NCBI GenBank assembly: GCA_942486035.1
Contig: CALNXK010000008.1
Coordinates: forward strand, 3,425,001 to 3,489,000
DNA: 64,000 nt
From: Porites lobata
Taxonomy: Eukaryota; Cnidaria; Anthozoa; Scleractinia; Poritidae
Direction: 5' to 3'
Part shown: positions 1-11,204 of the stretch, in pieces
Position numbering within the stretch: the first letter of the stretch is position 1
Layout of the letters: each line of letters begins with the position of its first letter
Position numbers and translations under genes: made by a program
The notes under the pieces: generated by a model
Databases searched by the model: none
What the model was told of the DNA's origin: nothing
Seen by the model: only the letters and a program-made list of their open reading frames with translations

Positions 1-351
1 ATTCTAGAGTAGAGCATTGTTTGGAACAGTGCGTGCCTTTCCTCGGTATTCTTGAAACCTGTTCTATAGTTTTTTTGGCTTTTTCCAAATTATGAAGCCG
101 AAATGGAAAATTCTATACCCACGTTTTGAAAATGAAAATTTATTTTTAAGAGAAGACCTAGAAGACGACGCATCAGTGTCCACCCTTATGGGTTTTTGTT
201 TGAAAACGCATACATTTCGATGCCTTTAGGCCTTGTATGTTTGAAGCATGCGCATAGAGTTTAACTTAAGTCACAACGTGCCTATTGCCTGGTTACCTTA
301 ACGAGAGGGTTACCCTGGCACTCGCATATTTCTTCTTTTTTCACCCGACAT

Positions 352-448
352 GTTTACAAGGCAGGTAGGGTTACGCTGGCGCTGGGGTAACCCTACCTGA
401 GTGCTAGGGTTACCGTAGCAAGAGGGTTACCCTACCTGCCTTGTAAAC
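352..448. repeat. Short inverted repeat / stem-loop
   Basis: The left arm begins GTTTACAAGGCAGGTAGGGT at 352, and its reverse complement ends at 448, giving about 20 bp of perfect pairing. Between them lie further copies of the GGTAGGGTTAC / GTAACCCTACC motif in both orientations. A diverged relative with GTAACCC motifs lies at about 770-855. It looks like a short non-autonomous inverted-repeat element. Confidence 0.6.
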
Positions 449-2484
449 GCTCTGCTAGGGACAACTCGCCTACCCCGGTCAACTTTCTGACGTCATGGGT
501 GACCAGCAATCGTGCCAATTTGAACGGTATTATCCAATTTCTGAGGTTAATTATAAACATCTGAAAAATGAAAAGTTATTTTCTGTCTACGATGATAATA
601 TTTTCCCTTTCTTTCGTGAATTTAACGAGTTTTCCCGTAGAGAACTTCAGCATTAATATTTCAAATCTTCGACCATTGCAAAGAATGTCACGCATGACGA
701 AACACGTCAGTAAAGCTGGTAAAGTTGACCAAAGGTGATAGGTTAATAAACCTACCTGTGAAATTTGCTTGTAAACCAGAGCTAACTTTAACCCGCTTAC
801 TAGGGTAACCCTTCCAAAAGGGTAACAATCTCTAGCTCTCCTTGCAAACAGGCCCTTAGTGTGGACAGTCATAAACGCATCAAAACGGTAGTGTGGACGC
901 GAATCGATTTATGCACATACTTTTTAAAACGCATTGGTGTGGACAGGCCCTAATGTGAGTGACAATTTTGCTTTCCATTAAGTACTATCCGATTACTATT
1001 TTTAAAAGGGGCTACATCAAGAGAGGATATTGCTCTTTTAGGTCAAGCTTAATGCACAAAATGCTCCTGAGAGGAAATAACCCTTTTTCTAAGAAGCCGC
1101 AAATGCAGGAACCGGCAAAGGGTTGATGGAGAAGGCAAACCCACCCCGGGGGAGGTGCTTCCTTATAAGAGGCTAATGGGGATGTGCCGCTGGATGGGGT
1201 CTCATTTTCAATGGAGTTATACTAGAATGGGGTCCAGCGCACATTTTCTGGTTTTTTGGGTAAGACAGTTCTTCGTATTTACGGTCAGCAAACGCACCAG
1301 AATGTTTGTACTTTAGATGTGGGTGAAAAGTAAAATGTTCTTCATTCAGTTTAAGGTAGATACGTAAATAGAAAGTGACTATGTTAGGATCGCGAAGATT
1401 ACATATTTGCCCAAAACTGACTAAGATGGGGTCTATAATTGGCCACAGAATAGACTATAATGGGGTAGGGGCTCTGAGAGGCCAGCCGCACGTACCCAGC
1501 AAAAATTAACCTAAGTACCCCCCTGGCAAAAGCCTCACGTTCATTGTTCTCGTCCCCGTTAACTGTTCACAGTCCGTCGACAACGAGAGCAAAGATCGTC
1601 GAAAACGAGCGCAACAGGCTCTTGACCGAGTCTAGCTTGAAGATGACTGTCTACAAAATGGCTGCCAGAAACTGTAAGCGCATGTTCTCGACGATCTTAC
1701 GGAACAATAGGGGACTGTGAACAACAAAGGTTTATACGGAGAGGCTCAGACCCCTTTCCCCTTTATATACCATTTTTGAGAAAAAAGGTACAGCTGTACC
1801 CCTTTTCCAAAACCTAGATTAGAACTTTGCGTCCTTTTAATTGTCGTAAATGTAGTGTCTTTCAAATATGAATAAATCACAAAAACAGAGCGTTTTCTCG
1901 ACTTTTTCACTGCCATAAAATGCATCTGTTAGCCCTTATGGGTCATTTTACCGACCGAAATGACAGATTTCCCTACCCTTTCATATATTTCAGTCAACAG
2001 GAGAGATCCCCGCCCTTTCATACACCCGAAGCCTGAAATAGGTACCTCGTTCGGGCGGAGCCTCCCCGTATAGGGCGTTATAAGGAGTATCCCCCGCCTG
2101 TGAACAGTTACCTCGCCTCCATGCCCCTTTTTCCGTTTACGCAACACAAACCATAACCTGGGTGGAACCAGTCTGCACTAGAGATAACGAACTTTGTATC
2201 TGAAATGCCTTAAAAATTCGAGGGAAAAGACGCCGGGAAAAGCCGAAAAATTTTGGAAATGACCCTTCTTCGACAAAATGCCAAAATGTAAAAAGGTCTT
2301 TAGAAAAATTAATCTTGGATTTTACACAGACACTATTCCTATTGAGAATGATGTTTTTACCAGCCGCTGTTAGGGAAATGAGCCCGCGCTCCTCCCCCGA
2401 ACAGAGTCTTCTCGGAGACTACGGAGAGAAAGGCGGGAATGGAGCCTAAAGAGACAGGGGACTGGGAAAAACTCCTGGCCTCGG

Positions 2485-2617
2485 GTTGTCTAAAAGATGG
2501 ATAGCGCTATCCACCAGGTAAATCTTTATCCAATGGATAACTCGTAGAGAAACTAATTAAGCTATCCAGTTGGTAGTGATTTATCCAGTGGAAGGCGCTA
2601 TCCGTCTTTTGAACAAC
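2485..2617. mobile_element. Palindromic MITE-like element
   Basis: It begins GTTGTCTAAAAGATGGATAG and ends with the near-perfect reverse complement (GTTGTTCAAAAGACGGATAG on the minus strand). The interior repeats GGATA/TATCC motifs, making most of the 133 bp self-complementary. Related copies lie at 22764-22894 and 40922-41089. No coding capacity. Confidence 0.7.
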
Positions 2618-2660
2618 AGTCGTCTATAACGAGTCGAACCTTTGACCTTCTTTTTACTTA

Positions 2661-3185
2661 CAGTGGAACCTCGAACCTCTTTATACAGGGTGGCATAGGG
2701 GTTTCCGTGACGCGTGATGGAACCCAAATAATCAGCGTGATGCGTGATCGGGCATAGCAGCGTGATGCGTGATTTACTATTTTCGCAATGCGTGACGCGT
2801 GATTTTCCCTTGAAATTTCCGTGATGGTTACTATCATTTGAAACTGAAAGCAGAGACATTAAAAACAGATATATAGTTATGACACCAACTTCTTGTCCTT
2901 TTTTCTAGTTCCTCGACCTCTGATGTCCTCAGATCAAATGATAATATATAGGATACTTGTTAAGTAGTTGATATTTTATATAATTTTTCCGTGATGCGTG
3001 ATAGTTTAAAAAATAATCGCCGTGATGCGTGATAGGTTACCCCCTTTTGCCACCCTGTTTATAACGAAGTCCTAGCCTATGACGAACGATTTTCTTCTCT
3101 CAGCAACAGTAAAATAATTATATGAAAAGAGAACCTCGTTATAGCGAACAAATTTTGCCAGTCTCCTGGTCCTTCGTTATATCAA
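2661..3185. mobile_element. Tc1/mariner-like MITE remnant carrying a nested insertion
   Basis: It starts CAGTGGAACCTCGAACCTC after a TA dinucleotide, the usual form of Tc1/mariner-type ends. The interior has degenerate 'TATAACGAA' motifs on both sides of a second element (2686-3057). The right terminus is decayed, so the end is approximate. Confidence 0.5.
2686..3057. mobile_element. Inverted-repeat element nested in another repeat, with 6-bp target duplication
   Basis: The ends are CAGGGTGGCATAGGGG and, on the opposite strand, CAGGGTGGCAAAAGGGGG. Both sides are flanked by TTTATA (2680-2685 and 3058-3063), a target-site duplication. The interior carries several copies of GCGTGATGCGTGAT-type motifs. 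At 372 bp it has no coding capacity and must depend on a transposase supplied elsewhere. Confidence 0.75.
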
Positions 3186-6100
3186 GATGCACGATGCGCG
3201 TCAGTTGTGATGGCCTACGAAAACATGTTTTCGCAAGCTACAGTTGACACAATTGTGATGGCCAGTGATTAATTTTGATTGGTTGAGTAGAGGGAGATTA
3301 ATAAAGTACGTCTCTTATACCTAAAACGTGCATATCGGCTTCTGTAAATGTAAAGTAGCGTGATTTCAGAGTGTTTACTTGGCGAAAAGCCATTATATTC
3401 TTCACCCATTAACGGATAATCTTAATATTAGCCCGCAGGAATAAGCAGGCGCCATCAAGTCGCTAGTTAAAACCAGCTGCTTTTGTCTGTTGTAGATTGT
3501 TTTATTCCATATCACTCTTTAATGCATAGAAAAATGACAATAAACGTGCCCTGTTTATATTAACCTCTTCCGTACCTCAGAAGTCAACGCTCAAGTAGTT
3601 CACGTGTCACAGAAGATGTGCCACGGAGGAGGGTTTGGGAGGGGGGGGTTGGCGGTACTCCCGATAAAGGACTTTACGGAGATACTCCACCCAAAAGGGG
3701 TACCTTTTTCAGGGTTCAGGTATATTAAAGGTGGCGGTTTCACTAGTTGAAGTATAAGAAAGGGTGGGGAAATCTGTCATTTTGGTCTCGCCTGTGAAAA
3801 AGACAAGGAAACTTTCTTTTTAGTAGTAATTTTTTCATGTGCATTTACAGTTTGTGACAGGGGTACCATTCTGTCAAAATGGTATATAAAAGAGTATGTA
3901 AGGAGTTGGACCTAGGGGCGGAGCCTTTACGTATATCATTTTGTCGAGTACCCCCAGGTTGTACTAGAAGTTCGTACGAGGTTCAAGTTACCTTGGGTCT
4001 AAAGGTCCGTTCTCAAAATACCTAATATGAAATAAACCGTGCTTACGGTTTGATGTTATTTTTTTCCTCTCGGCGCTTCGCGCCTCGTGGACGCGGCTTG
4101 GCCGCGAACTATCAGCATTGATAAGACAAAAATATCCTCTGGAACCCAGGGTAGGTTCAAGTCTGGTTATGATGAAAATTTTGAGCAGGTTTGCCCTTCT
4201 TGTATTGTTTATTATAATTTTGAATTGGATGCAAAGATGTAGGTTCCTTAATTGAAGGGTGGTAACAGGAAAATTCAAATACAACAAAGTTAAATGAAAA
4301 TCAGTGAACTCTGCCGGGGGCACGCATAATATGTCACGTATATATAGAGAGGGGCAACCCTCTTTTAACGAAACGTGATTAATTTATAATCGTGTTAAAA
4401 ACAGGTTGAAAACAATCCGCTGTTTAGAGGAGCAGTGTTTGTACTTCGTCCACTATCAACAGTATTTTCAAAATGGCTTTTTTTTCCCGCAGTTATGAGG
4501 TCTTTCGATTGAAACTAGTAATTTTAACCGAAATGCCGGGATTACTCAATTGTTCTTTAAGATTAGCTAGTGAATGATCAAGCCGTCAATCATGTGCATG
4601 CCCCTTCCAGCTCCTCAACTTAGTCTAAATGTTTTGGAATTTTACCTTTTAACTAACAATTCGCAAAAAGTTTGGAAAGGAAATTACAGACTTCTAGGCG
4701 CCATATGTGTCAAAACAACTTGTAGTTGGCGCGCGAAACGTAGTAGCTCGCTATTTTGAGAAAAAAGATGAAAATATATTTGAATAAACTAACTGCTCTC
4801 AAGATTATCGCTGCTTTTTTTTCAACGGTAATTGAAATGCCAGGAAATGTTTTAATAAAAAAGCCTGGGACCTTTTACTACGGCAGAGGTTGCAAAAAAG
4901 GTCTCTCCAGACACCTCAATTTAAGAAAACGAAACGTCAAATTCACCCCAGATAAGACTCTCGCTTCGTGCGCAGGTTTCGCGGATCGCCTTGTGGGCAA
5001 ATACAGGACATTGGTAGCTTACAACGAGTTCTCGCGATTCGAGTTACATAAATACTGAAGTAAAAAAATATTTAATTGCCGCGAATTAAATTCTTTCCGC
5101 ATTGATTTGCATTACCTGTTTGAGGGAAAGGTTCCGAAGTTACTCGAATATGCAAATGGTTGAATGTTGCTAATTCAGCGTTTTGGCAAGTTTTTCTTTT
5201 CAATAACGAGGATTTCCTTGTTTCTAAACTGGGATCGATGACAATACACAGTTTTAATAAATATTCAAATCTGAAAGAAAATGCTATAACTATAAGGCTC
5301 TGAAACACGGTGTCAGAAGGCCGTTTCAGTTTCAAGTCACAGTTCATTAATGTATCCATGGCTCTAAAAGTGTATGAACTGATGAAATTTTGTTAAATGT
5401 TACATTTTAATGTAAAGTGATGATATTAGTTTCATACATTAAGCATTACAGTTATATTTTTACTAACCTTTGGCGAAGCCGGCCGCCTTCCTGGGTAGAT
5501 ATATGAAGCCTTTCTAGCATCATCGCCTCTGTTGCCATACAAAGATGGAGAAGCTTCAAAGTAAGCAACGCCGAGAGACGACATTCGAAGACTCAGTTGA
5601 ATTCAGGGGCAAACTAATCGTGAAATTTGAAGCTTTCGCGATGACGTTTTAAAAAACTCGTCCTTAAATCCCATAGGAGAGCTTGAATCTCTTCTTGATA
5701 GTTCTCGAGAGCTTGAGCAGTCGAGCAGAACTGTTACAAATGGTCTAAGCAAAGCCAGTCTTTTTCAAAGTGCTCCCGGCCTGCGAAGGAAACAAAATGT
5801 AATATATCTATTTCACGGAGCTGACAGTTAAGTTCTTTCCTCAACACATCAGGGCGAACCTGATCCTCTACCTGAGATCTTATAAGTTGTGTACACATTT
5901 GAGTTCGGGTTGAATTACGCTGGAATATTGAGGACCCTTGAATATATCTATATTGACCTCTCTCATTTTGCTTATAAGAGTTATTTTTGTTTCGCACGTA
6001 GTAACCATCTAAAATAGGCTCAAAATTAATACAAACATAAATTTCAAATTTTATCTGAAAGTTAAACAACTTTTCAAGCCAACCAGATTTGGTAAAATAG

Positions 6101-9100
6101 TATTTTGAGGGAAAATTTCTCAGTTTTTCTAGAAAATCAGATGATCTTGAATTCCCTGACCATGGTTAAAAGTGAAAAATTAAAACACAAAAGGAAACAA
6201 CCTTTTGAACTTTGTAACAACTGAAAAAGCAGTCCTTCACAACAGTTAAGTAAACCAACTGATGGCAAAACTTCGTTTTAAAACACTTTCCACGTTTTAG
6301 TGGGGGTGTTAATTGTCCGGTTTACCGTGATGTGATACGATATTGAATTTTTCCTTTCGGCTACTCGAGCGCAATCTGTTATTGAACTTGAATGAAAAGC
6401 ATTTAAGCTAAGATTTTTTCGCTTATAGTTGTTTATGATATTAAACGTGAACATAAATCTAGTCAGTTTAGAACCACCTGCCAGCTGCCCACAGCCATCT
6501 TCAAATGCCGACGTGAACTCGGCTAAACTATCCAAATATTCTCGAATTCTCTAAAACTGAGGAACAATTGAATTAAACTAACGTCGTCACGGGAAAGTTT
6601 TCTTTTAATTTTTGAGGTATGATTAAAAAATTATTGCCCACAATTTCGTGCCTCGAATTTGTCAAGAACGTGCAGATGCAAAACTAAATCAGTCAAACTT
6701 TGGCGGAAAACTCCGCAAAATAGGCTATTTTATTATTATTTTAAAAAATTCAATTTTTGCTCATAGCTGTATTTTGAAGTTTCTAAAGTACTATGATAAT
6801 TAAGAAACATTATTTTAAAACATTGCAAATATCACTGTAGATTTGTCGAGTATGCTTATATCAGTAATTATCGTAAATATAGGCTTGTGATATATGTTTA
6901 AAATATCTGTTATCATAATAAGAATGATAACTTTCAAGTCGCAATGATACCTTCAATTCACGGAGTTAAATCCTCGATAAAAATCACTGGATTTTTTTTT
7001 GTAAATATAATACGCTTACCGCTCATTTGGCTGAATTTTCATCTCTTGGTGCATTCGTCCAAGTGGATGTCAATGCGGGAAATACTGACATCAAATGTCC
7101 TCTCATAAGTTCCGTGTCATTTTTTCGCCATTTCTCAAAAGAAGTGCCAAGTTATTGTGTCCAGAAGAGCAATGACGTCACATTGACGTATGATTGACGT
7201 CATGCTTGCATATTATCAAGTGCTTCCTTTTGTGATAAAAGAAGATGGACCCCGAATACAGCAACTCATTGTAGGTCGTAATGTTGATCAAGCAAACAGA
7301 ACACGCTTGATCGTTTTAATAATTGCAGGGTGAAGCATTCTTGGCAAGAACCCTTGTTTCCGCGTGAACTCCTTCCCTCACGTAGTTTGTAAGGATTTTT
7401 CCCTTTATTTGTGGGAGTCAGAAGCACATAATTGCTCGCCCACACGATTCCCTACCGATTTTCTTTATTTTTTCTATTTTAGGCGCTTAATCATCAGATT
7501 TGCAATCCATAGCTTTTTCTGTTCACAAATTATACATCATAACAAAAATTGATAACCATTTATCTTTGAGGGATACCGGGAAGACAATCATATAACACCC
7601 AAAAAACGCAAGGCCTATGACGCCGGCTTTGAATTTTCACTTACTACTGTCTGAACAGTTTGATATCAGGCCAGAATTTAGCCAAACCACGAATAATTTA
7701 AGAAATAACATTATGTAAAAAACCCAACAGATAATCTTGAAAGTCTTTCCCTACATTTTAAACTGTAGATTGGATAGTACTTGGTACACTTATACCTTGT
7801 AGCATTACCCACAAGAAGGAATGAAAATATTTTCTAACTGTATAAAAAAGAAAAGAAATAGTACCTTACTTTAGACGTCTCTTGGAGATTACCACTGACA
7901 ATAAATCCGGTTTTAGTTTACAAAAATTAGGACAAAATATGTTTTTTTTTAGCTTTTTTCAGTAAGATGGAGCAGTACGTTCCTCAGGAAAATTAGCAAC
8001 TTTCGCTCTTAATTTTACGGAAAAAACGCGACTTTGAAGCTATAACCCGAGAGTAGCCCAAATTGTAGCAGCTCTCATAGAACTTAAACACTTTTTTGTT
8101 ATTCGTTGTACCTTGATAAAGCTGTCAGAAAAAGAAACATGTTTTTTTTTTCTTTATAGGTTTATTTTCAATTTGAATTCAATATTTTAAATATTAGGTG
8201 TCTAAAATTAAACATGGTCTATTTATGAGCACATAAAAAGGACAAAGGGTAAACTGATTAAAGTTAAGTGCTCCGACGCATCTGGCGAGATTTCAGTTCC
8301 ATAATTTCTCCTCATCCTTTAGTGATTTTTTTCCTGACCAATCTTGTTACGTATACAGCTGTAATAACAAAATTTCCAACATAAGAGTACATCTAAACTT
8401 TTTTTTCTTTTTTTAATTGCAGAGAGAGAAGAGCCAGAGACTAACGTGGGAAAACCTCTGATATCAGGCGCAATTTTCGCAGCTCTCAAACGTTGTCTTC
8501 ATATACGTGGTCGAACTGCCTTGGAGGCAGAAATTTTAACGCGAAACGGAAATAGAGCCCGATCTAAGGTTAAACGTGGGTACGCGAAATATCCCTCGAG
8601 GCGAACCGAATTCAAATAGTCGCAAATAACCTCTCGCTAAAAGCATAGTTCAGTAGACGTAAGTAAACATTGTTTTAGAAACGCGTTACACATTTTTGAG
8701 TAGTTGCAAGCTATGGACTTGCTGGCTTTAATGTTTAGTTTTTGTTAAAAGGGTCAATCCTTCGATGGATTGTTCAGTGATATTCAATTCCTTTGCTTCG
8801 GAATATTTTTCTGATTTTTGTAAACTACGCTTCTTCCAAATCTTGCAAAACATCTTCTACTTATTTTGTACTTTAACCCATTTACACAAGAACTTTGCCG
8901 ATAGCCAACAACTGAAAGAACAGTTTTTGTTCCTTTTTACCTAAAAATTGCGAAATTAAATAGTGACAGCGAAATGCGGTATTTTCGCGACCTAAGCGGA
9001 AACATAGGAAGAACAAGAAGGAAGAAAGAGAAAAAAAGAGAAAAAGAAACGTACCACTCGGATCATTCGCCCAAGAAACACCTTGCGAGTGGAATTTTTA

Positions 9101-9639
9101 CCTCAACTACAGTGTTTGCTGTCCCTCAGTCTTTACATACCTCAACACAACACCATAAAAAAATAAAGCTAAACAGCCTTTATTTGAAGTAGCACAAACA
9201 AAGAAGAAATTGGTCACAGGTTCAAAAAATACTCTTATACTCTCGGAGCGTTTCACGCGGCAATGAAGCCACAAAATAGGGTAACATTATTCCAACTAAC
9301 TGAACGACAAAACTGTAATTTTCAGACGTTTAGCTAAGCCGTTTTTTATCCTAGTGGGATGTTGCTTTTGAAGGTGAATTAATATTATTTTTGTTTGGCG
9401 GGAGAGTTTTGTTCTATGGACGTTTGTCCGATTACTACATACACGTTTAGCTAAGCCACGAGTTACATGAAAACTGTCGTCTTTAATTCCCGAAAAAAAA
9501 TATTATCTATTAGAGATGAAATGATAAACATCATAAAAGCAAAAGGAGATTCGAATTAATTCTGTGCTCGTGACATACATATTATATTAAAAACATTTTT
9601 TAATAATTTTTTAAAACTAATTGCTGATCAGCGATTCTA

Positions 9640-10141
9640 CAGGGGCACCCAACGACGGTTTCCTCCTAAATGCATTTAAAACACTTTTTATGCTATCCAG
9701 AGCAATTTTCTGACTTTTAGATCTCTAGAAATGCAATCTAAGTGGCGCTACGAAATTTGTATCTGTTCGGTCTTCCTATGGTAACTTGAGTCTTTTCGAA
9801 ACTACAAGGGCTTCAGTACTATTTTCCCGAAAATTCTAGATGCAATTTAAAGCTTTACGAAAGTGAGGATTTTCCCGATTCCTCTCTTCATTGCATTTCC
9901 GAATCCGAAAATGTTAGGTTTCCTTTTTCTAAGAAAAATAGTTTAACCTGGGGAGTGAAATTAGTAAAAGTTGAACCGGCTTTCGAAAATCGTAGGGAAT
10001 TTATTAGAGAAGCTTCGATAATTTTACATAAATGGAAAGGCCATCTAGAACTTTTTAGCCTTACTCAAGCTATAGAAAATTCTAGGCAATTTTTCTCCTC
10101 CGAAAAGATATTTTACAGAAAACAGTGGTTGGGTGCCCCTG
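9640..10141. mobile_element. Non-autonomous inverted-repeat DNA transposon
   Basis: The termini are CAGGGGCACCCAAC on the left and its reverse complement GTTGGGTGCCCCTG on the right. Flanking six-mers ATTCTA and ACTCTA may be a target duplication with one mismatch. The 502-bp interior has a 71-codon open frame without recognisable features, probably chance. Confidence 0.7.
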
Positions 10142-10606
10142 ACTCTAATGAGCTTTTCTCACGCAAATGATTGTATTAATTATAACAAATTAATTTCATA
10201 GCCTATCTATGGAATTTCAGTCGTAAATATAGGAGTGCAAAAAGCAAAATACATCATTTTTTAAGAAAACAGAAAAAGTTGTTCAGATAACATATATCTC
10301 TCCAATAAATATGTTCCAATATTACTTAATATTGCTCAACATACTTTAACTGGTTTCAAGAAGTTTCAAATGAGCGCTGTTGCATTAAGAGAAAATATTT
10401 TAAAATACCTTAATCTGTATACTGCAGTATGAATGATTTGTAAAATATTCAGTCTTATTATAACTACTGTTTTTGTTGCTGAAAAATAGAAAACAGCAAT
10501 TTATAATATCATTATACCATGCGAAAGGCGCAATTTCCCCAATTCTTATTTTTCCTTGAAAATAAATAAATAAATAAGATTACAATATTGCCTGAAGAAC
10601 TCAATA

Positions 10607-10996
10607 GTCCATTTTCACGATGACGACATTAGACTACAACTACCAGAGTTCATTTCATGCTTGCTTTCCTATTCAAAATTGTCAATCTCACTGAGAGCTG
10701 AGAGCCAAAAACAACAGCCTTATTGATTTGCACAAGAAAACAACAAACAAAAGAATCTGGTAGTTGTAGTAAAATGATGTCACGGTGCAATAACAATTTA
10801 TTGTCCTATAGCCCATTTACACAATGGCGTCCTTTACTAATACTACCAGAATCCTTCAGGATTTTTCTTTCTTGTGCAAGTTAGGGCTTTTGTTATCTAA
10901 CGGCCTCACTGGGATTACCAAATTCAAATATGAAAGAAAAAACAAAGTGAATTCTGGTCTTGGTAGTAAAAAGACGTCATAATGCAAATGGCCCAT
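10607..10996. mobile_element. Two adjacent copies of a MITE family
   Basis: Copy one (about 10607-10790) and copy two (about 10811-10996) each begin with CACGATGACG- or ACAATGGCGT-type sequence followed by ACTACCAGAATT-type sequence, and each ends with the inverted form. A third copy lies at 59010-59187. The arms are about 45 bp and imperfect; the interior shares CTTGTGCAAgTTAgGG-like sequence. Confidence 0.6.
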
Positions 10997-11008
10997 TCAC
11001 CTTTTTTG

Positions 11009-11160
11009 CATATACCATAATGCACTTGTTCAAATGCAAAAATTTTGCATAATCATTGTCTTTGATTTATCTTGGGATGACTGTAATTCCCAGGAAAAAT
11101 TGGAAAAGAATGGTTATGCAAAATTCTTGGGGGTAAACAAAGTGCATTATGGTCTATGTA
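11009..11160. mobile_element. MITE immediately 3' of GCH1
   Basis: Left TACCATAATGCACTTGTT pairs with right AACAAAGTGCATTATGGT. It lies about 45 bp beyond the GCH1 stop codon, so it probably falls in or next to the GCH1 3' UTR. The 54568-55316 element carries a similar ATAATACACCTTGTTT end. Confidence 0.6.
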
Positions 11161-11204
11161 AAAACGGAGAATATTCCTAGTTTCCCAACTCTCTGTCTAC
11201 TAAA

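Larger units (their letters stand above)
1..11204. other. Gene-free, repeat-rich region
   Basis: No reading frame here has a recognisable domain, a credible exon chain or a start in good context; the longest frames are about 110 codons and match nothing I know. The stretch contains inverted-repeat elements listed separately (352-448, 2485-2617, 2661-3185, 9640-10141, 10607-10996, 11009-11160). Around 1140-1500 and 1740-2110, and again in opposite orientation around 3600-3960, are GC-richer blocks with shared short motifs that look like decayed copies of dispersed repeats. Roughly 5000-9600 is AT-rich with no structure I can assign. Regulatory DNA or very short exons cannot be excluded. Confidence 0.6.

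Noticed and set aside
352..448. GGTAGGGTTAC motifs resembling telomeric repeats
   Set aside because: There is no tandem TTAGGG array; the motifs are parts of an inverted-repeat element.
4756..5058. 100-codon plus-strand frame
   Set aside because: No recognisable domain, composition close to the background and no supporting splice or promoter signals.
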